DNA from: Nitrosospira sp. Nsp11
GTDB taxonomy: Bacteria; Pseudomonadota; Gammaproteobacteria; Burkholderiales; Nitrosomonadaceae
Length of the DNA stretch: 64,000 nucleotides
NCBI RefSeq assembly: GCF_900142705.1
Contig: NZ_FRBV01000004.1
Location: forward strand, 62,001 to 126,000
Reading direction: 5' to 3'
The number at the start of each line of letters is the position of its first letter. The stretch's first letter is position 1. A program made the translations under genes and the position numbers. Under the pieces are notes generated by a model. That model was not told where the DNA came from and did no database searches. It saw only the letters and a list, made by a program, of their open reading frames with translations. Shown piece by piece: positions 1-10,253 of the stretch.

Positions 1-1
1 G

Positions 2-1486
2 GTTGACGGCAAGAAAGTCGAGGATTTTTGGCGCTCGCACCAGGTGCCGTTTGCGGAGATCGGTTCAAAGCCATGGCACCTGAAGCTGCTCGAAGACTGG
101 ATGAAAAGCTACAAGCCGGAAGAGTTATTCGATGACAAGGGAACATTGGTACCGGAGTTGGCTGCGCTCGCGCCCCAAGGCAAGCGGCGGATGGGCGCAA
201 ATCCCCATGCTAATGGAGGCCTACTGCTGAAAGACCTGGAAATGCCGGATTTTCGCGATTACGCCATTGCTGTACCCACGCCAGGATCGGTAGTAGGCGA
301 AGCCACGCGGGAGATGGGAAAACTTTTACGCGATGTCATGAAGCTCAACCTGGACAGCCGCAACTTCCGCGTGATGGGGCCGGACGAAACCAGTTCAAAT
401 CGCCTTGGTGCTTTGTTCGAAGCAACGGATCGAACCTGGGTGGCGCAAATCCTGCCGGAAGATGAGCATCTTTCCCCGGATGGGCGAGTGATGGAAATTC
501 TTTCAGAGCATACATGCCAGGGCTGGCTCGAAGGTTATCTGCTGACTGGCCGGCACGGCTTGTTTTCATGCTATGAAGCATTCATTCACATCATTGATTC
601 CATGTTCAATCAGCATGCCAAATGGCTCAAGGTCACCAAGGAAATCCCTTGGCGCAGGCCGATTGCCTCGCTTAATTACCTTTTGACATCGCATGTATGG
701 CGCCAGGATCACAACGGTTTTTCTCACCAGGACCCCGGCTTTATCGACCACGTGGTAAACAAGAAGGCGGATATCATTCGAGTCTATCTCCCGCCGGACG
801 CCAACACATTGCTTGTCATAGCCGATAAATGCCTGCGCTCGCGCAATTATATCAACGTTGTCGTAGCGGGGAAGCAACCTGCGCTACAGTGGCTGGATAT
901 GGACGCCGCAATCACGCACAGTACCGCCGGTATCGGTATCTGGGCCTGGGCGAGCAACGACCAGAATGGCGAGCCGGATGTGGTGCTGGCCTGTGCAGGC
1001 GATGTACCGACCCTGGAAACCCTTGCAGCGGTCGACTTGCTGCGCCATCAGGTTCCGGAGCTGAGGATAAGAGTGATAAATGTAGTGGACCTGATGACGC
1101 TACAGCCGAAAGAGGAGCACCCGCATGGCCTGTCCGGCCGCGATTTCGACACGCTGTTCACTACCTGCAAGCCCATAATTTTTGCCTATCATGGCTACCC
1201 CTGGCTCATTCACCGCCTGACATACCGCCGGACCAACCATGAAAATCTGCATGTTCGCGGGTACAAAGAGGAGGGGACAACGACGACTCCGTTTGACATG
1301 ACCGTGCTCAATGACCTGGACCGTTTTCATCTGGTAATGGACGTGGTCGACCGCGTACCCGCACTAGGCTATAAGGGGGCCTATCTCAAGCAATTGATGC
1401 GGGATAAACTGATCGAGCACGAGTCGTATATCAGACAGTATGGTGAGGATATGCCCGAGATCCGCGACTGGAACTGGAGTTCCTGA
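2..1486 (+). CDS. xfp: Phosphoketolase (XFP), 5'-truncated by window edge
   Basis: This is the C-terminal part, about 494 residues, of a thiamine-diphosphate-dependent phosphoketolase; the family is near 790 residues, so about 300 residues lie before the window. The reading frame is open from base 2, so no start codon is visible. The family cleaves xylulose 5-phosphate (and often fructose 6-phosphate) with phosphate to give acetyl phosphate plus an aldose phosphate. Family-typical stretches include [15 protein letters not shown] (codons near 700-740), the [14 protein letters not shown] region and the C-terminal [15 protein letters not shown] block. It fits the pentose-phosphate genes gnd and tal farther along the window. 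The family call is secure; substrate preference cannot be read from the sequence. Confidence 0.95.
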   Translation, partial: VDGKKVEDFWRSHQVPFAEIGSKPWHLKLLEDWMKSYKPEELFDDKGTLVPELAALAPQGKRRMGANPHANGGLLLKDLEMPDFRDYAIAVPTPGSVVGEATREMGKLLRDVMKLNLDSRNFRVMGPDETSSNRLGALFEATDRTWVAQILPEDEHLSPDGRVMEILSEHTCQGWLEGYLLTGRHGLFSCYEAFIHIIDSMFNQHAKWLKVTKEIPWRRPIASLNYLLTSHVWRQDHNGFSHQDPGFIDHVVNKKADIIRVYLPPDANTLLVIADKCLRSRNYINVVVAGKQPALQWLDMDAAITHSTAGIGIWAWASNDQNGEPDVVLACAGDVPTLETLAAVDLLRHQVPELRIRVINVVDLMTLQPKEEHPHGLSGRDFDTLFTTCKPIIFAYHGYPWLIHRLTYRRTNHENLHVRGYKEEGTTTTPFDMTVLNDLDRFHLVMDVVDRVPALGYKGAYLKQLMRDKLIEHESYIRQYGEDMPEIRDWNWSS

Positions 1487-1568
1487 TCAGATCAGCTCAA
1501 TCATCATAGGTTTGTCACCGAGCGGGAGCGAATATAAATACAAGTCCGACTACCTGTGAGAGGGAGGA

Positions 1569-2204
1569 TTGATGATATTTCTCATCAATGCCATCGCAAT
1601 TTTTGCTTCATTTTCGCTGAATCAGATACATGCTGTTTATTGGGGCGCCGTCCTGCCGACGCTTTATGCGATTGTCGTGGCGCCACAGGCGTTGATCGCC
1701 AGACCCGAGATACCGGCGTCGGCGATAACGAAAATTCTTGCTGACAAGTGGGACAACGCGGAGGATTTAACCGCTTATATCGTGACGTATTGGATGGCCT
1801 TCGCCCATCCCGCTACTTCAGGGAAGAAGCAGCGTAACAGCGTGATTTTATACCTGACATCGTTTTTCCTGGGTATCGTATATTTTCTCAGGGAATTGTT
1901 CGTTGCCGGCATTATCGTGTTTGTCATGGGATATATTCTCTATCGAATGAGCCTCAGAGCGGACAGGCCGAGATCGGTATATGCCAATACGGATTTCAGA
2001 GATGGTGGCGATAACGAGTTTGCGAGGAAAGAATGGGAGCTGGCAGCCATGTCGATCGTTGCAATTTCCGATTTGTACCCGGATGATCGCGCGCTGAAGG
2101 TGTCGGCAAACGAGGTGTCGGAAGATGAGGACGTCAAGTCGCTGCTGGCAAAGCATCGTCATGACGGAAGAATGGGAGTAACTGGCTCACGCCCTGCGGC
2201 GTGA
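1569..2204 (+). CDS. Membrane protein of unknown function
   Basis: A 211-residue protein that I do not recognise. It starts at tandem ATG codons (1569 and 1572) behind a good AGGGAGG ribosome site. There are hydrophobic segments near residues 2-20, 24-42, 65-80 and 90-125, followed by a charged, acidic cytoplasmic-looking tail (about residues 130-200) with the sequence SEDEDVKSLLAKH. It follows the phosphoketolase gene by about 80 bases but nothing links them functionally. The last residues run up to an integrase scar, so the true C-terminus may have been altered by that insertion. Confidence 0.6.
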   Translation: MMIFLINAIAIFASFSLNQIHAVYWGAVLPTLYAIVVAPQALIARPEIPASAITKILADKWDNAEDLTAYIVTYWMAFAHPATSGKKQRNSVILYLTSFFLGIVYFLRELFVAGIIVFVMGYILYRMSLRADRPRSVYANTDFRDGGDNEFARKEWELAAMSIVAISDLYPDDRALKVSANEVSEDEDVKSLLAKHRHDGRMGVTGSRPAA

Positions 2205-2208
2205 AGCG

Positions 2209-2387
2209 CCATGCAAGCTCTTAATCAAGGACTTCAGGCATGCGACCGCGGCCACTAATGTGCTGGCTCATCAGGCGGACATTGCCAAGATGCAGTAATG
2301 GCTGGGGCGTGCGAATATTGCGACGACGCGGATTTATTGTCATCGCAAACTTGGCGGGAGGATAGTCTGACGTTTAAAGTACGCTGA
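2209..2387 (+). pseudogene. Tyrosine recombinase (integrase) C-terminal scar
   Basis: Translated from base 2209 the sequence reads through HATAATNVL, HQADIAKMQ, a TAA stop, then WLGRANIATTRIY. This matches the C-terminal catalytic block of XerC/D-type integrases (the usual form is RATAATNALDH-x-ADIAKVQEWLGHANIATTRIYDHRK). After the catalytic Tyr the frame shifts, and REDSLTFKVR then a stop continues in another frame up to 2387. One nonsense codon and one frameshift, with no N-terminal part, mark it as dead. It is a relic of an integrated element or integron-type recombinase. Confidence 0.8.
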
Positions 2388-2672
2388 CAGCATGTGAGCG
2401 GGCTTAATGCAGGTCGAGCCGTTTTTCAAATACAGTCTGTTACACTTAACCAGCGTGATGCCAGCTTTAACGAGTTCATGGTTCCAGGCGATAAAAAAGG
2501 CTCTTTTGCAAAAAATAAAAAGGGTAGTGCACTATTGTGTTTTTCAGCGTAGATCGTCAATGGTCGGATTTCACATGGCGTCATTTCCATGGGAAGACTC
2601 ATTGAAAGACAATCCGGTATCTACAGCGCTTAATCAATCAGATCAAGGATACAGTTCCGGTTTATTCTTTTT

Positions 2673-3620
2673 TTGCAACAGAGCCTTGCATGCAGGAAAA
2701 GCATTGTCGTGAACGATAAGGAACCTATTCGGAACCGTGAGAAATTGGTTACGCTACGAGAAGACACAGTGCGATTTCGTGAAGACGCCGTCCATTTACG
2801 CGAAGATGCTGCCGTCTCGCGCGAGCAGATAATTTGCACGGCGAATACGGAACGGGAAGCGTCTGATGGTCATCTGGTTTTTGTGCGGGAAGCGAACGCA
2901 CAACTGGTCATCTCTGGAATTGAGGCTGGGCGAGCTAGTCAGCTGAAGGACGAGTTTCTTGCGATGATCTCCCATGAACTCAAAACTCCCTTGAGTGTCA
3001 TCCTGGGATGGTCTCAGCTCATCCTGGGGGGAAAGCTAAAGCAAGACGATATTCATAAAGGCATGCAAGCCATCGAGCGTAGCGCTCGCGCCCAAAACAA
3101 ACTCATTGAAGATCTTCTCGAAATGAGCAGTATGATTTCTGGCAAAGTACGACTTGACATGCAGCAACTGGATATAGTCGGTCTGGTGGGCGCAACGGTT
3201 GAATCAATGAGGCCAACCGCGGAAACCAAAAGAATTATTCTGCAAGAAACAACTGATCGGGAAGCCGGGTGGATATCGGGTGACGCTAACAGGATGCAGC
3301 AGGTTTTCTGGAACCTTCTTTCCAACGCAATAAAATTCACGCCTACAGGCGGTAGAATAGAAATTGGTATGAAGCAGTCGGGCTCATTTTTGGAAATCAG
3401 AATCGATGACTCGGGTCTGGGAATATCAGCCGAGTTTCTGCCCTATGTGTTTGAGCGCTTCCTGCAGGCTGAAACTTCACTTGCGCGACACTACAAAGGA
3501 CTCGGCTTGGGCCTTGCTATCGTCAAACAGCTGGTGGAACTTCATGGTGGGATGGTCCGAGCAGAAAGTCCAGGGATTAATAAAGGGGCTTCATTTATTG
3601 TGCAACTGCCGCTGCCGTAA
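2673..3620 (+). CDS. Soluble sensor histidine kinase with heptad-repeat N-terminus
   Basis: A 315-residue cytoplasmic histidine kinase. The HisKA phosphoacceptor is in SHELKTPL (His101), the N box in WNLLSNAIKFTP (about 213-224), the G1 box in DDSGLGIS, the F box in FERF and the G2 box in GLGLGLAIV (about 277-284); all key residues are present. There is no transmembrane segment, PAS or receiver domain. Instead residues 27-52 form four seven-residue repeats of the type LREDAVH, followed by EANAQLVISGIEA, nearly the same as in the GGDEF-EAL protein encoded at 11300-13066. GTG 2709 is an alternative start with an AGGA upstream. No response regulator gene is adjacent, so its partner is unknown. 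Confidence 0.9.
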   Translation: MQQSLACRKSIVVNDKEPIRNREKLVTLREDTVRFREDAVHLREDAAVSREQIICTANTEREASDGHLVFVREANAQLVISGIEAGRASQLKDEFLAMISHELKTPLSVILGWSQLILGGKLKQDDIHKGMQAIERSARAQNKLIEDLLEMSSMISGKVRLDMQQLDIVGLVGATVESMRPTAETKRIILQETTDREAGWISGDANRMQQVFWNLLSNAIKFTPTGGRIEIGMKQSGSFLEIRIDDSGLGISAEFLPYVFERFLQAETSLARHYKGLGLGLAIVKQLVELHGGMVRAESPGINKGASFIVQLPLP

Positions 3621-4061
3621 CTGCGACAAACAGCAATGCAACCAACATTCTCTTGTTCTTCACTTCGTTCCCTCTTGTCTCATCTATTGAAATTGTAGGA
3701 GCTAGAATTATGCTGAGCTCCGGTTCCTCATTTTAAGGGTTTTTATAGTTCTGCCTATTGGACTTAGGTACACAGACAAATATGTAAGCCGTTTTTACAA
3801 CTCCGCGTTATATCCCCACATATCGTAATTGTCATTCTCCAAATTGGCGCTTTATTTAATCATGCGGCGATTCGTTGATGATTTTCTGCTTTCGTTATGA
3901 TCTCCGTTTTTGAACTGGATGCCAGCAATAACTTTGGCGATTAATTCATTATTTCTCGTGAGAATGCTTCTCCAATCTATTCGTATATTCCACCGATAAA
4001 TTTCTGAGTAAATTTCCCGTCGCGCCGGTTGGTAAGGCCGAAACTTGTTCGAAAGTATTCC
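3621..4061. other. Intergenic, no gene seen
   Basis: An AT-rich stretch of about 440 bases between the convergent kinase and ppsR genes. I see no open frame with coding character, no tRNA and no clear T-tailed hairpin. Confidence 0.5.
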
Positions 4062-4901
4062 TCAATAAATCTTCCGTTCCAATTTTGCCTGGTGCAATAC
4101 CGCGGTTGCGAGTTCTTCGATGGACTTGCTGGTTGCATCGAGATAGGAAATCCCTTCCCGTCGCATCAGCGTTTCTGCTTCACGTACTTCATATTGGCAG
4201 TTCTCAAGAGAGGCATACTTGCTGTCGGGTTTGCGTTCGCTACGTATGCGGTGTAGCCGGCCGGGATCGATGGTAAAGCCGTACAGTTTGTGGCGAATAT
4301 CCCTGAGCTGGGCTGGCAACCCCAAGCGATTGAAGTCCTCGGGGATGAGCGGGTGATTGGCGGCGAAAATACCATATTGCAGCGCGAGATAGAGGCAGGT
4401 GGGGGTTTTGCCGGTACGGGAAACACCTATCAGAGTAATATCCGCTTTGCGCCAATTCTTTTGCGAAAGGCCATCGTCGTGTTCCAGGGTATATTTTATT
4501 GCTTCGATGCGCGAGAGGTGGTCGACGGCGCTATCGGCCCGATGGGAAAGCCCCACGGCATGCGACGAATGTACGCCGAGCTCAGCCTCCATTTGGCCGA
4601 TAAAAATACTGAAGCAATCCAGATGCAGCGCGTCGACGGAGTCGAGAATGATCCGGAATTCCGGATTTACGAATGTGCTGAATACCAGCGGGCGCGCCCC
4701 ATCAGCATTAGCCCGCGTACTGATCTGCCCGGCAGCGGCCGCAACTTTTTCTCGGGTATCAAGATAGGGTAGAGCAATTTCCTCAAACGGCACATTATCG
4801 AACTGCCTAAGAAGACTATGCCCCAGCGTTTCGACAGAAATACCCGTTCGGTCTGAAAGAAAAAACGCCGTTCGCTGGGGCGGCCTGGCTACAGTTGACA
4901 T
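4062..4901 (-). CDS. ppsR: PEP synthase regulatory protein (bifunctional kinase/pyrophosphorylase)
   Basis: A 279-residue member of the DUF299 (PpsR) family. These proteins inactivate phosphoenolpyruvate synthase by ADP-dependent phosphorylation of a threonine next to its catalytic histidine, and reactivate it by phosphate-dependent dephosphorylation. The N-terminus carries the family segment [19 protein letters not shown], and the P-loop reads GVSRTGKT at residues 159-166. Length is normal for the family. It is divergent from ppsA, its expected target, across a 122-base shared control region, which strongly supports the role. Confidence 0.95.
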   Translation of the reverse strand: MSTVARPPQRTAFFLSDRTGISVETLGHSLLRQFDNVPFEEIALPYLDTREKVAAAAGQISTRANADGARPLVFSTFVNPEFRIILDSVDALHLDCFSIFIGQMEAELGVHSSHAVGLSHRADSAVDHLSRIEAIKYTLEHDDGLSQKNWRKADITLIGVSRTGKTPTCLYLALQYGIFAANHPLIPEDFNRLGLPAQLRDIRHKLYGFTIDPGRLHRIRSERKPDSKYASLENCQYEVREAETLMRREGISYLDATSKSIEELATAVLHQAKLERKIY

Positions 4902-4928
4902 TTATCACCGGTTCATCAATGACAATAA

Positions 4929-4944
4929 TTTTGACTGGTCAAAA
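4929..4944. promoter_or_regulatory. Palindrome in the ppsR-ppsA divergent promoter region
   Basis: TTTTGAC-TG-GTCAAAA is an inverted repeat with perfect 7-base arms, lying between the divergent ppsR and ppsA genes, 28 bases from the ppsR start and 80 from the ppsA start. It has the shape of a dimeric repressor or activator operator. A second small inverted repeat (CGCT...AGCG, 4948-4959) and a TATAAC -10-like hexamer (4960-4965) follow. The regulator is unknown. Confidence 0.45.
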
Positions 4945-5023
4945 TATCGCTTTTTAGCGTATAACACAACCGTTATCCAGGCGCGATTTTACGCAATTCT
5001 GATCACTCGAACAGGAGCAGAAA

Positions 5024-7414
5024 TTGAACGATTCACGATGCGTGTTATGGTTTGATGAGTTGCGCATGACCGATGTGAGCAGTGTCGGGGGAAAGAATGC
5101 GTCCCTGGGAGAAATGATCAGCCAACTGGCCGAGGCAGGCGTTCGGGTTCCCGGTGGTTTTGCAACAACCGCTGATGCCTATCGCGATTTTCTGGATCAA
5201 GGCGGGCTGACGCAGCGTATCGAAAAGAGGCTTTCGGAGCTTGATACCGGAGATATCAAAGCGCTGTCAGCCGCTGGCGCGCAGGTCCGGGACTGGATAA
5301 TCGACACACCCATACCCCCACGTCTGGAAAAAGAAATTTCCGTTGCTTACGACAAAATGCTGCACGATGCGGGGGGGAGCGAAATCTCCGTCGCGGTGCG
5401 TTCCTCGGCAACCGCCGAGGATTTGGCAGACGCTTCATTTGCAGGACAGCAGGAAACCTTTCTTAATATCCATGGACTGGATAATTTGCTCAAGGCGGTC
5501 AAGGACGTGTTTGCGTCACTCTACAACGACCGCGCTATTTCTTATCGCGTGCACAAGGGTTTTATTCATTCCGAAGTGGCGCTATCCGTCGGCGTGCAGC
5601 GGATGGTTCGCAGCGACATCGGTGCCGCCGGCGTGATGTTCACGCTGGATACCGAATCCGGTTTTGATGAGGTGGTTTTCATCACAGCTTCCTATGGACT
5701 CGGTGAAACCGTGGTCCAGGGTGCGGTGAATCCGGACGAATTCTACGTTTATAAACGTACGTTGGCGCAAGGGAAACCCGCAATTCTAAGGCGCAACCTC
5801 GGCTCCAAGCTCATCAAAATGCAATTCGCAACAGGCAATGGCGCCGGTCATTCGGTGGAAACCCTTGATGTGGAAGAAGCCGAGCGCGTGAAGTTTTCGA
5901 TTACCGATGCCGAGGTGGAGGAGTTGGCCCGTCACGCGGTTGTCATTGAGCGGCATTATCAGAGGCCGATGGATATCGAATGGGGCAAGGACGGCCTGGA
6001 CGGCAAGCTCTATATATTGCAAGCTCGGCCCGAGACAGTGCAGGCGCTGGCCGGGGTGGATACGCTGCGGCGCTATCGCTTGAAGGGAAAGTCGGATGTG
6101 CTGGCTTCAGGACGCGCCATTGGCCAAAAGATAGGCAGCGGACCGGTGCGCCTGATCTTGAACGCCAGCGAAATGTCGCGAGTGCAGGAAGGTGACGTTC
6201 TGGTGACCGACATGACCGATCCCGATTGGGAGCCCGTAATGAAGCGCGCTTCGGCCATTGTGACGAATCGCGGCGGCCGAACCTGTCATGCCGCAATCAT
6301 TGCGCGTGAGTTGGGCATTCCGGCGGTGGTGGGTTGTGGTAACGCGACCGGGTTATTGACGGAAAACGAGATGGTCACGGTATCCTGCACGGAGGGCGAC
6401 ACCGGCCATATCTATCGGGGTGTCCTAGAAGTTGAAGTGACCGATCTCGCGCTCAAAAGCATGCCGAAGCCACCAGTGAAGATAACCCTGAATGTAGGCA
6501 ACCCCGAACTGGCGTTTGGATTTCAGCGGTTGCCTAATGATGGCGTAGGGCTCGCGCGGCTGGAATTTATCATTGCTCGCATGATCGGTATCCATCCCAA
6601 AGCTGTGCTGCATTATCCCGATCTTCCTCGGGACTTGAAACAGCAAGTGGAAAGCCAAAGCGCGGGTTACCCCGATCCGGTCAGCTTCTATGTGGAGAAA
6701 TTGACAGAGGGCGTCGCCATGCTGCTCGCCGCGTTTTTCCCCAAACCCGTCATTGTTCGTCTTTCCGACTTCAAGTCCAATGAATATTCCAGCCTTATTG
6801 GCGGGCAACAGTATGAGCCTATTGAAGAAAACCCCATGCTGGGCTTTCGCGGCGCTTCACGCTATGTAGCCACAGATTTTCGTGATTGTTTCGAACTGGA
6901 ATGCCGGGCATTAAAAAAAGCGCGAATTGAAATGGGTCTTACCAATCTGGAAATCATGGTTCCCTTCGTGCGGACGTTGACCGAAGCCAGGCGAGTGATA
7001 GAGCTACTTGAAGAGAACGGATTGAAGCGCGGTGAGAACGGGTTGCGGCTCATCATGATGTGTGAAATTCCCTCCAATGCGCTGCTGGCGGATCAATTCC
7101 TGGCGTACTTCGATGGTTTTTCCATTGGGTCCAATGATCTTACACAACTTACTCTTGGGTTGGACCGCGATTCCAGCCTCATCGCCGAATCCTTCGACGA
7201 GCGTGACCCAGCGGTGAAGGCGCTACTGCGGATGGCTATTCAGGCATGCCGTAGAGCGAACAAATACGTGGGGATATGCGGCCAAGGCCCATCCGATCAC
7301 CCGGATTTGGCGCGATGGCTGATGGAAGAAGGAATCGAAAGCCTGTCGCTTAATCCTGATACCGTGGTCGATACCTGGCTGTATCTGGCGGAAGTAGCAA
7401 AAGAAAAGATATAA
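5024..7414 (+). CDS. ppsA: Phosphoenolpyruvate synthase
   Basis: A 796-residue pyruvate, water dikinase that makes phosphoenolpyruvate from pyruvate and ATP, releasing AMP and phosphate, for gluconeogenesis. Order: N-terminal ATP-grasp domain ([10 protein letters not shown] near residue 23; [25 protein letters not shown]), the swivelling phosphohistidine domain with [19 protein letters not shown] (catalytic His near 420, with the preceding Thr that PpsR would modify), and the C-terminal PEP/pyruvate barrel with [11 protein letters not shown] and the catalytic-Cys segment [13 protein letters not shown] place the start at TTG 5024 because it follows AGGAGCAG and the N-terminus then aligns with family members; no in-frame ATG lies near. 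Confidence 0.96.
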   Translation: MNDSRCVLWFDELRMTDVSSVGGKNASLGEMISQLAEAGVRVPGGFATTADAYRDFLDQGGLTQRIEKRLSELDTGDIKALSAAGAQVRDWIIDTPIPPRLEKEISVAYDKMLHDAGGSEISVAVRSSATAEDLADASFAGQQETFLNIHGLDNLLKAVKDVFASLYNDRAISYRVHKGFIHSEVALSVGVQRMVRSDIGAAGVMFTLDTESGFDEVVFITASYGLGETVVQGAVNPDEFYVYKRTLAQGKPAILRRNLGSKLIKMQFATGNGAGHSVETLDVEEAERVKFSITDAEVEELARHAVVIERHYQRPMDIEWGKDGLDGKLYILQARPETVQALAGVDTLRRYRLKGKSDVLASGRAIGQKIGSGPVRLILNASEMSRVQEGDVLVTDMTDPDWEPVMKRASAIVTNRGGRTCHAAIIARELGIPAVVGCGNATGLLTENEMVTVSCTEGDTGHIYRGVLEVEVTDLALKSMPKPPVKITLNVGNPELAFGFQRLPNDGVGLARLEFIIARMIGIHPKAVLHYPDLPRDLKQQVESQSAGYPDPVSFYVEKLTEGVAMLLAAFFPKPVIVRLSDFKSNEYSSLIGGQQYEPIEENPMLGFRGASRYVATDFRDCFELECRALKKARIEMGLTNLEIMVPFVRTLTEARRVIELLEENGLKRGENGLRLIMMCEIPSNALLADQFLAYFDGFSIGSNDLTQLTLGLDRDSSLIAESFDERDPAVKALLRMAIQACRRANKYVGICGQGPSDHPDLARWLMEEGIESLSLNPDTVVDTWLYLAEVAKEKI

Positions 7415-7465
7415 TTTCAGCGGGCTTGCCGCGCGATCTCGAATATGTTTTGTATGAGGATATAA

Positions 7466-8080
7466 ATGGCGAAAAACGGTATTCCCCGACATATCGGCTT
7501 CATTCCCGATGGTAACCGACGCTGGGCTCAGCACCATGGCCTGCCTAAAGAGGATGGGTATGGCCGCGGCATTGACCCGGGACTATCCTTATACGAAATA
7601 TGCAAGGATCGCGGAATAGATGAAGCGTCTATTTATTGTTTTACGCAAGACAACACCAAACGGCCCAAAGCTCAGAAACTTGCTTTTACCGATGCGTCCG
7701 TGGCATTTGCTTTCGAGATTGCGCGCAGGGGAGCCGCCCTGCTTGTTGTAGGCGATGAGACTTCGGCGCAGTTTCCCACCGTGCTGGAAGAGTTCAGGAC
7801 GCGCCAAGGCACGGGCATGAAAGTCAATTTACTTATTAACTATGGCTGGGAATGGGACTTGAGAGGTCTTAAGGACGGCAGCCTGCGTTCAAACGACGTA
7901 TCGCGCCTGGACCTTATTGTAAGATGGGGAGGGGGGCGCCGCCTGAGCGGCTTTCTGCCGGTGCAATCGGTTTATGCCGATTTCTATATTCGGGACGAAT
8001 ACTGGCCGGATTTCCAGCCTCAGCATTTTGATAATGCACTGTCCTGGTTCAAGCGGCAGGACAGGTCATTTGGCGGGTGA
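7466..8080 (+). CDS. Divergent, short undecaprenyl diphosphate synthase-like protein
   Basis: A 204-residue cis-prenyltransferase-fold protein. The entry motif HIGFIPDGNRRWA (Asp15, equivalent to the Mg-binding Asp of UppS), the FTQDNTKRP stretch (usually FSSENWNRP) and the C-terminal YADFYIRDEYWPDF block identify the family. It is about 50 residues shorter than E. coli UppS, and the conserved RTGGExR motif reads RWGGGRR, so the second Mg-binding Glu is replaced by Gly. It may make a different prenyl product or have lost activity; a canonical uppS presumably lies elsewhere. It sits 51 bases after ppsA, possibly co-transcribed. Confidence 0.75.
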   Translation: MAKNGIPRHIGFIPDGNRRWAQHHGLPKEDGYGRGIDPGLSLYEICKDRGIDEASIYCFTQDNTKRPKAQKLAFTDASVAFAFEIARRGAALLVVGDETSAQFPTVLEEFRTRQGTGMKVNLLINYGWEWDLRGLKDGSLRSNDVSRLDLIVRWGGGRRLSGFLPVQSVYADFYIRDEYWPDFQPQHFDNALSWFKRQDRSFGG

Positions 8081-8139
8081 GCTATTGCAGGTCCCGAATT
8101 GAAGTCAAATCTGAACTATTTCTAGTAGGGAGGTCCAAC

Positions 8140-8319
8140 ATGTCAGTTGCCTCAGATGCGAAAAGAATGTTCGTGGAAAATCTTAATTTGTATGGTGACG
8201 AGCAAGCCCAGCCGGAAAAATATAATCTTTACCTTGGCCTTATCTATCTGGCTGCGTCAGTGGAACAAATTCAGCAGGATTTAGAGCAAATCAAGCAAGC
8301 GCTAGCCAAGCGCGATTAA
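8140..8319 (+). CDS. Small protein of unknown function
   Basis: A 59-residue protein, soluble and mostly helical, with a C-terminal Gln/Glu-rich amphipathic helix (VEQIQQDLEQIKQALAKRD). I choose ATG 8140 because GGGAGG lies seven bases before it; an upstream start at 8077 would overlap the prenyltransferase gene and lacks a site. Spacing of 59 bases from the prenyltransferase-like gene suggests one transcript. I do not recognise the family. Confidence 0.6.
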   Translation: MSVASDAKRMFVENLNLYGDEQAQPEKYNLYLGLIYLAASVEQIQQDLEQIKQALAKRD

Positions 8320-8614
8320 CAGGCTGCGAAAAATCAGCCTGCATCCCGGACAGTCATGTCGTCCACTTGCAACTAATTTCAATTGTTAACAACTTAATCA
8401 CATTTATGTGACGTCTTCTTCACATGTCTTATGGCAGTCTAGTGCATAACATATGTGAACCGCAAGGCTGCCTGTACGGCTCATAACTGTACGAGACGTA
8501 ACATACAGCTATGAGACGGGTACCTAATTGATAAATTCGGCTGACTTACTAGGCTATTCCTGAGGTAACAATTCTTTGATACTTGTTTAGAGTCCAAAAG
8601 AGAAGGGGGAAGCT
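8320..8614. promoter_or_regulatory. Promoter region with TTCACA-type repeats
   Basis: A gene-free leader before the membrane protein at 8615. It contains ATCACA (8397-8402) and TTCACA (8419-8424), 22 bases apart (two helical turns), and further TGTGA-type halves. The motif resembles the one upstream of the two paralogous periplasmic genes at 36308 and 63171, but here it lies about 190 bases from the start codon. Confidence 0.3.
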
Positions 8615-9022
8615 ATGAAACAGGCTTTTTTTCATGTTCTGATGATTTGTTTATTTCTCCCGATGCTATGGGTGATCTTCGTTTCGCTAAATAGTTTTGG
8701 TTATCCCTTGATGGAACAATATACGGACAAGTCCGTCAAGTTTTTTATCGCACTTCCTTACTTTTTTCTTGTTGCGTCTGCATTATATGCGTCGAGCTGG
8801 ATTGCCGAGCGGTTGGCAGTATATTTAGTGCGGAATTTCGGGAAACCAGAGGAAAGCAACTGCCAGCCCGAGGATATAGCATGGCCAGGCAAGGTGCTTG
8901 ATTCAGTCCTGTCTGAAAAAAATCGTTCCGTTTTCACCCAAAAGGTCGAGGTTTGGCTAAAAGACAACATAATGGCAAAAATCGTAGTGGGAGTTATCAT
9001 TGGTTTTGTACTGGCGATATAG
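8615..9022 (+). CDS. Small inner-membrane protein of unknown function
   Basis: A 135-residue protein with hydrophobic helices at about residues 4-27, 43-66 and 117-135 and a soluble stretch of about 50 residues between the second and third. The start is supported by AGAAGGGGGA a few bases upstream. A strong terminator follows at 9151, so it appears to be a single-gene unit. I do not recognise the family. Confidence 0.65.
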   Translation: MKQAFFHVLMICLFLPMLWVIFVSLNSFGYPLMEQYTDKSVKFFIALPYFFLVASALYASSWIAERLAVYLVRNFGKPEESNCQPEDIAWPGKVLDSVLSEKNRSVFTQKVEVWLKDNIMAKIVVGVIIGFVLAI

Positions 9023-9150
9023 AAGATTCGGCTTTCGCGCATGCGTCGGCTCCTTCATTGGACGAAATCCTGGTTAAGCACTAGAAAAGCAGCTGTGATC
9101 GGAAACGCCGGATCGGAATTTACAGGCAGAAAGCTTGTGCGGAAAACGAT

Positions 9151-9189
9151 AAAAATGACTTAGAGGAAATCCTTCTAAGTCATTTTTTA
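9151..9189 (+). terminator. Rho-independent terminator
   Basis: The arms AATGACTTAGA and TCTAAGTCATT pair around a short loop and are followed by a T6 run; an upstream A run makes it potentially bidirectional. It ends the transcript of the membrane protein gene at 8615-9022. Confidence 0.85.
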
Positions 9190-9252
9190 TTTTATGGTGC
9201 CGATACCAAGGTGAATGATAAGTATGCGGAATCCAGGTGATTCAGATACTCC

Positions 9253-10235
9253 ATGAGACAAAAATTGAGTCCACATTATAAGCTTCTATTTCCAGCCGTA
9301 TTCATGATGCTGACAAGTGCGGCCCATGCACTTGTCGTTAATTCGGATGGCACGGGTATTGATCCCGCGATAGATGTAAGCAGCATGAATTGGGCGCCGG
9401 CCAATACATTACTAACACCGGTTGGTGATGCGTCGATATTTACCCACTATATGGGTGATGTGTTCCAGCGCTACTTGCATGCCTCTCTGAATGGGTTCGA
9501 GGATAGCAATGGCGTTAGTGTAGGTGGGCCGGGGCTGGATAGGTGGGTATATATTGCAGGCTATCGGGAACAGGTAGTCTCTACAATTGGTAACAGCGTC
9601 GTGTTGGAGACTATCGGTGGGGGCGACAATTTCTTCAGATTATATTTCGATGCAACGCCGAATGCCAACGCAGGCAACGGCACCGGATATGGGCCTGACC
9701 CCACCAACGCGGACCCAGTGCTCATACTATCTGGCATGATCGCGGCTTCCAGAGGGCAAACGGCAATTTCCGCCTTAAATGTGGTCCCAGGTAGTCTCGA
9801 TAAATCCGGAGCTGACAATTATCCCGGTGTGGACAGTATCACAGCAGTTGGAGTTGGAACGATGCCAGTCATTATCGAAGGCTTTGATCCAGTTTATTTT
9901 TCCAATGGAGTGCCAGCAGGCGTGGGTCTGGATTTTCAAATTACATATAACGTACCATTCACGCAAACTGACCCATCCTCCTGCTTCAAAAAAATGGCAT
10001 GGGTACCCTGATAAATGGAGCGGGTCCGAATACCATTGGCGGCTTGGAGTGTGACATCGACACGGTGGGAAGTATCAATGGGATTGACGGGACAAATCTG
10101 ATTTTGATGACGAACGCATCGACATTCTTTACCCCGATTGAGCCAGTTTCAGAGCCCATGTCATTGGCGTTGCTGGGAATTGGGCTGGCTGCCATGCGAA
10201 CGGGCAGACGGCGCATGCTGAGAAACGAAGAATAA
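9253..10235 (+). pseudogene. PEP-CTERM exported protein, frameshifted at an A7 tract
   Basis: The first frame (9253-10011) encodes a signal peptide (about residues 1-26, ending SAAHA) and an exported domain with no known fold that I can name. It stops soon after a run of seven A (9988-9994). The -1 frame continues with GMGTLINGAGPNTIGG and ends with a PEP-CTERM-type sorting tail: SEP, a hydrophobic helix (LALLGIGLAAM) and an Arg cluster, stopping at 10235. One extra A in the tract would give a single open frame. It could be a broken gene, a sequencing error, or a product of slippage. PEP-CTERM proteins are exported and processed by exosortase. Confidence 0.8.
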
Positions 10236-10253
10236 AGGGTAAAGTCTTGTTAT

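Noticed and set aside
2407-2712. Open frame before the histidine kinase
   Set aside because: No ribosome site, no recognisable content, and it overlaps the kinase start region.
4399-4772. Plus-strand frames opposite ppsR
   Set aside because: Shadows of the ppsR gene, which has full family similarity.
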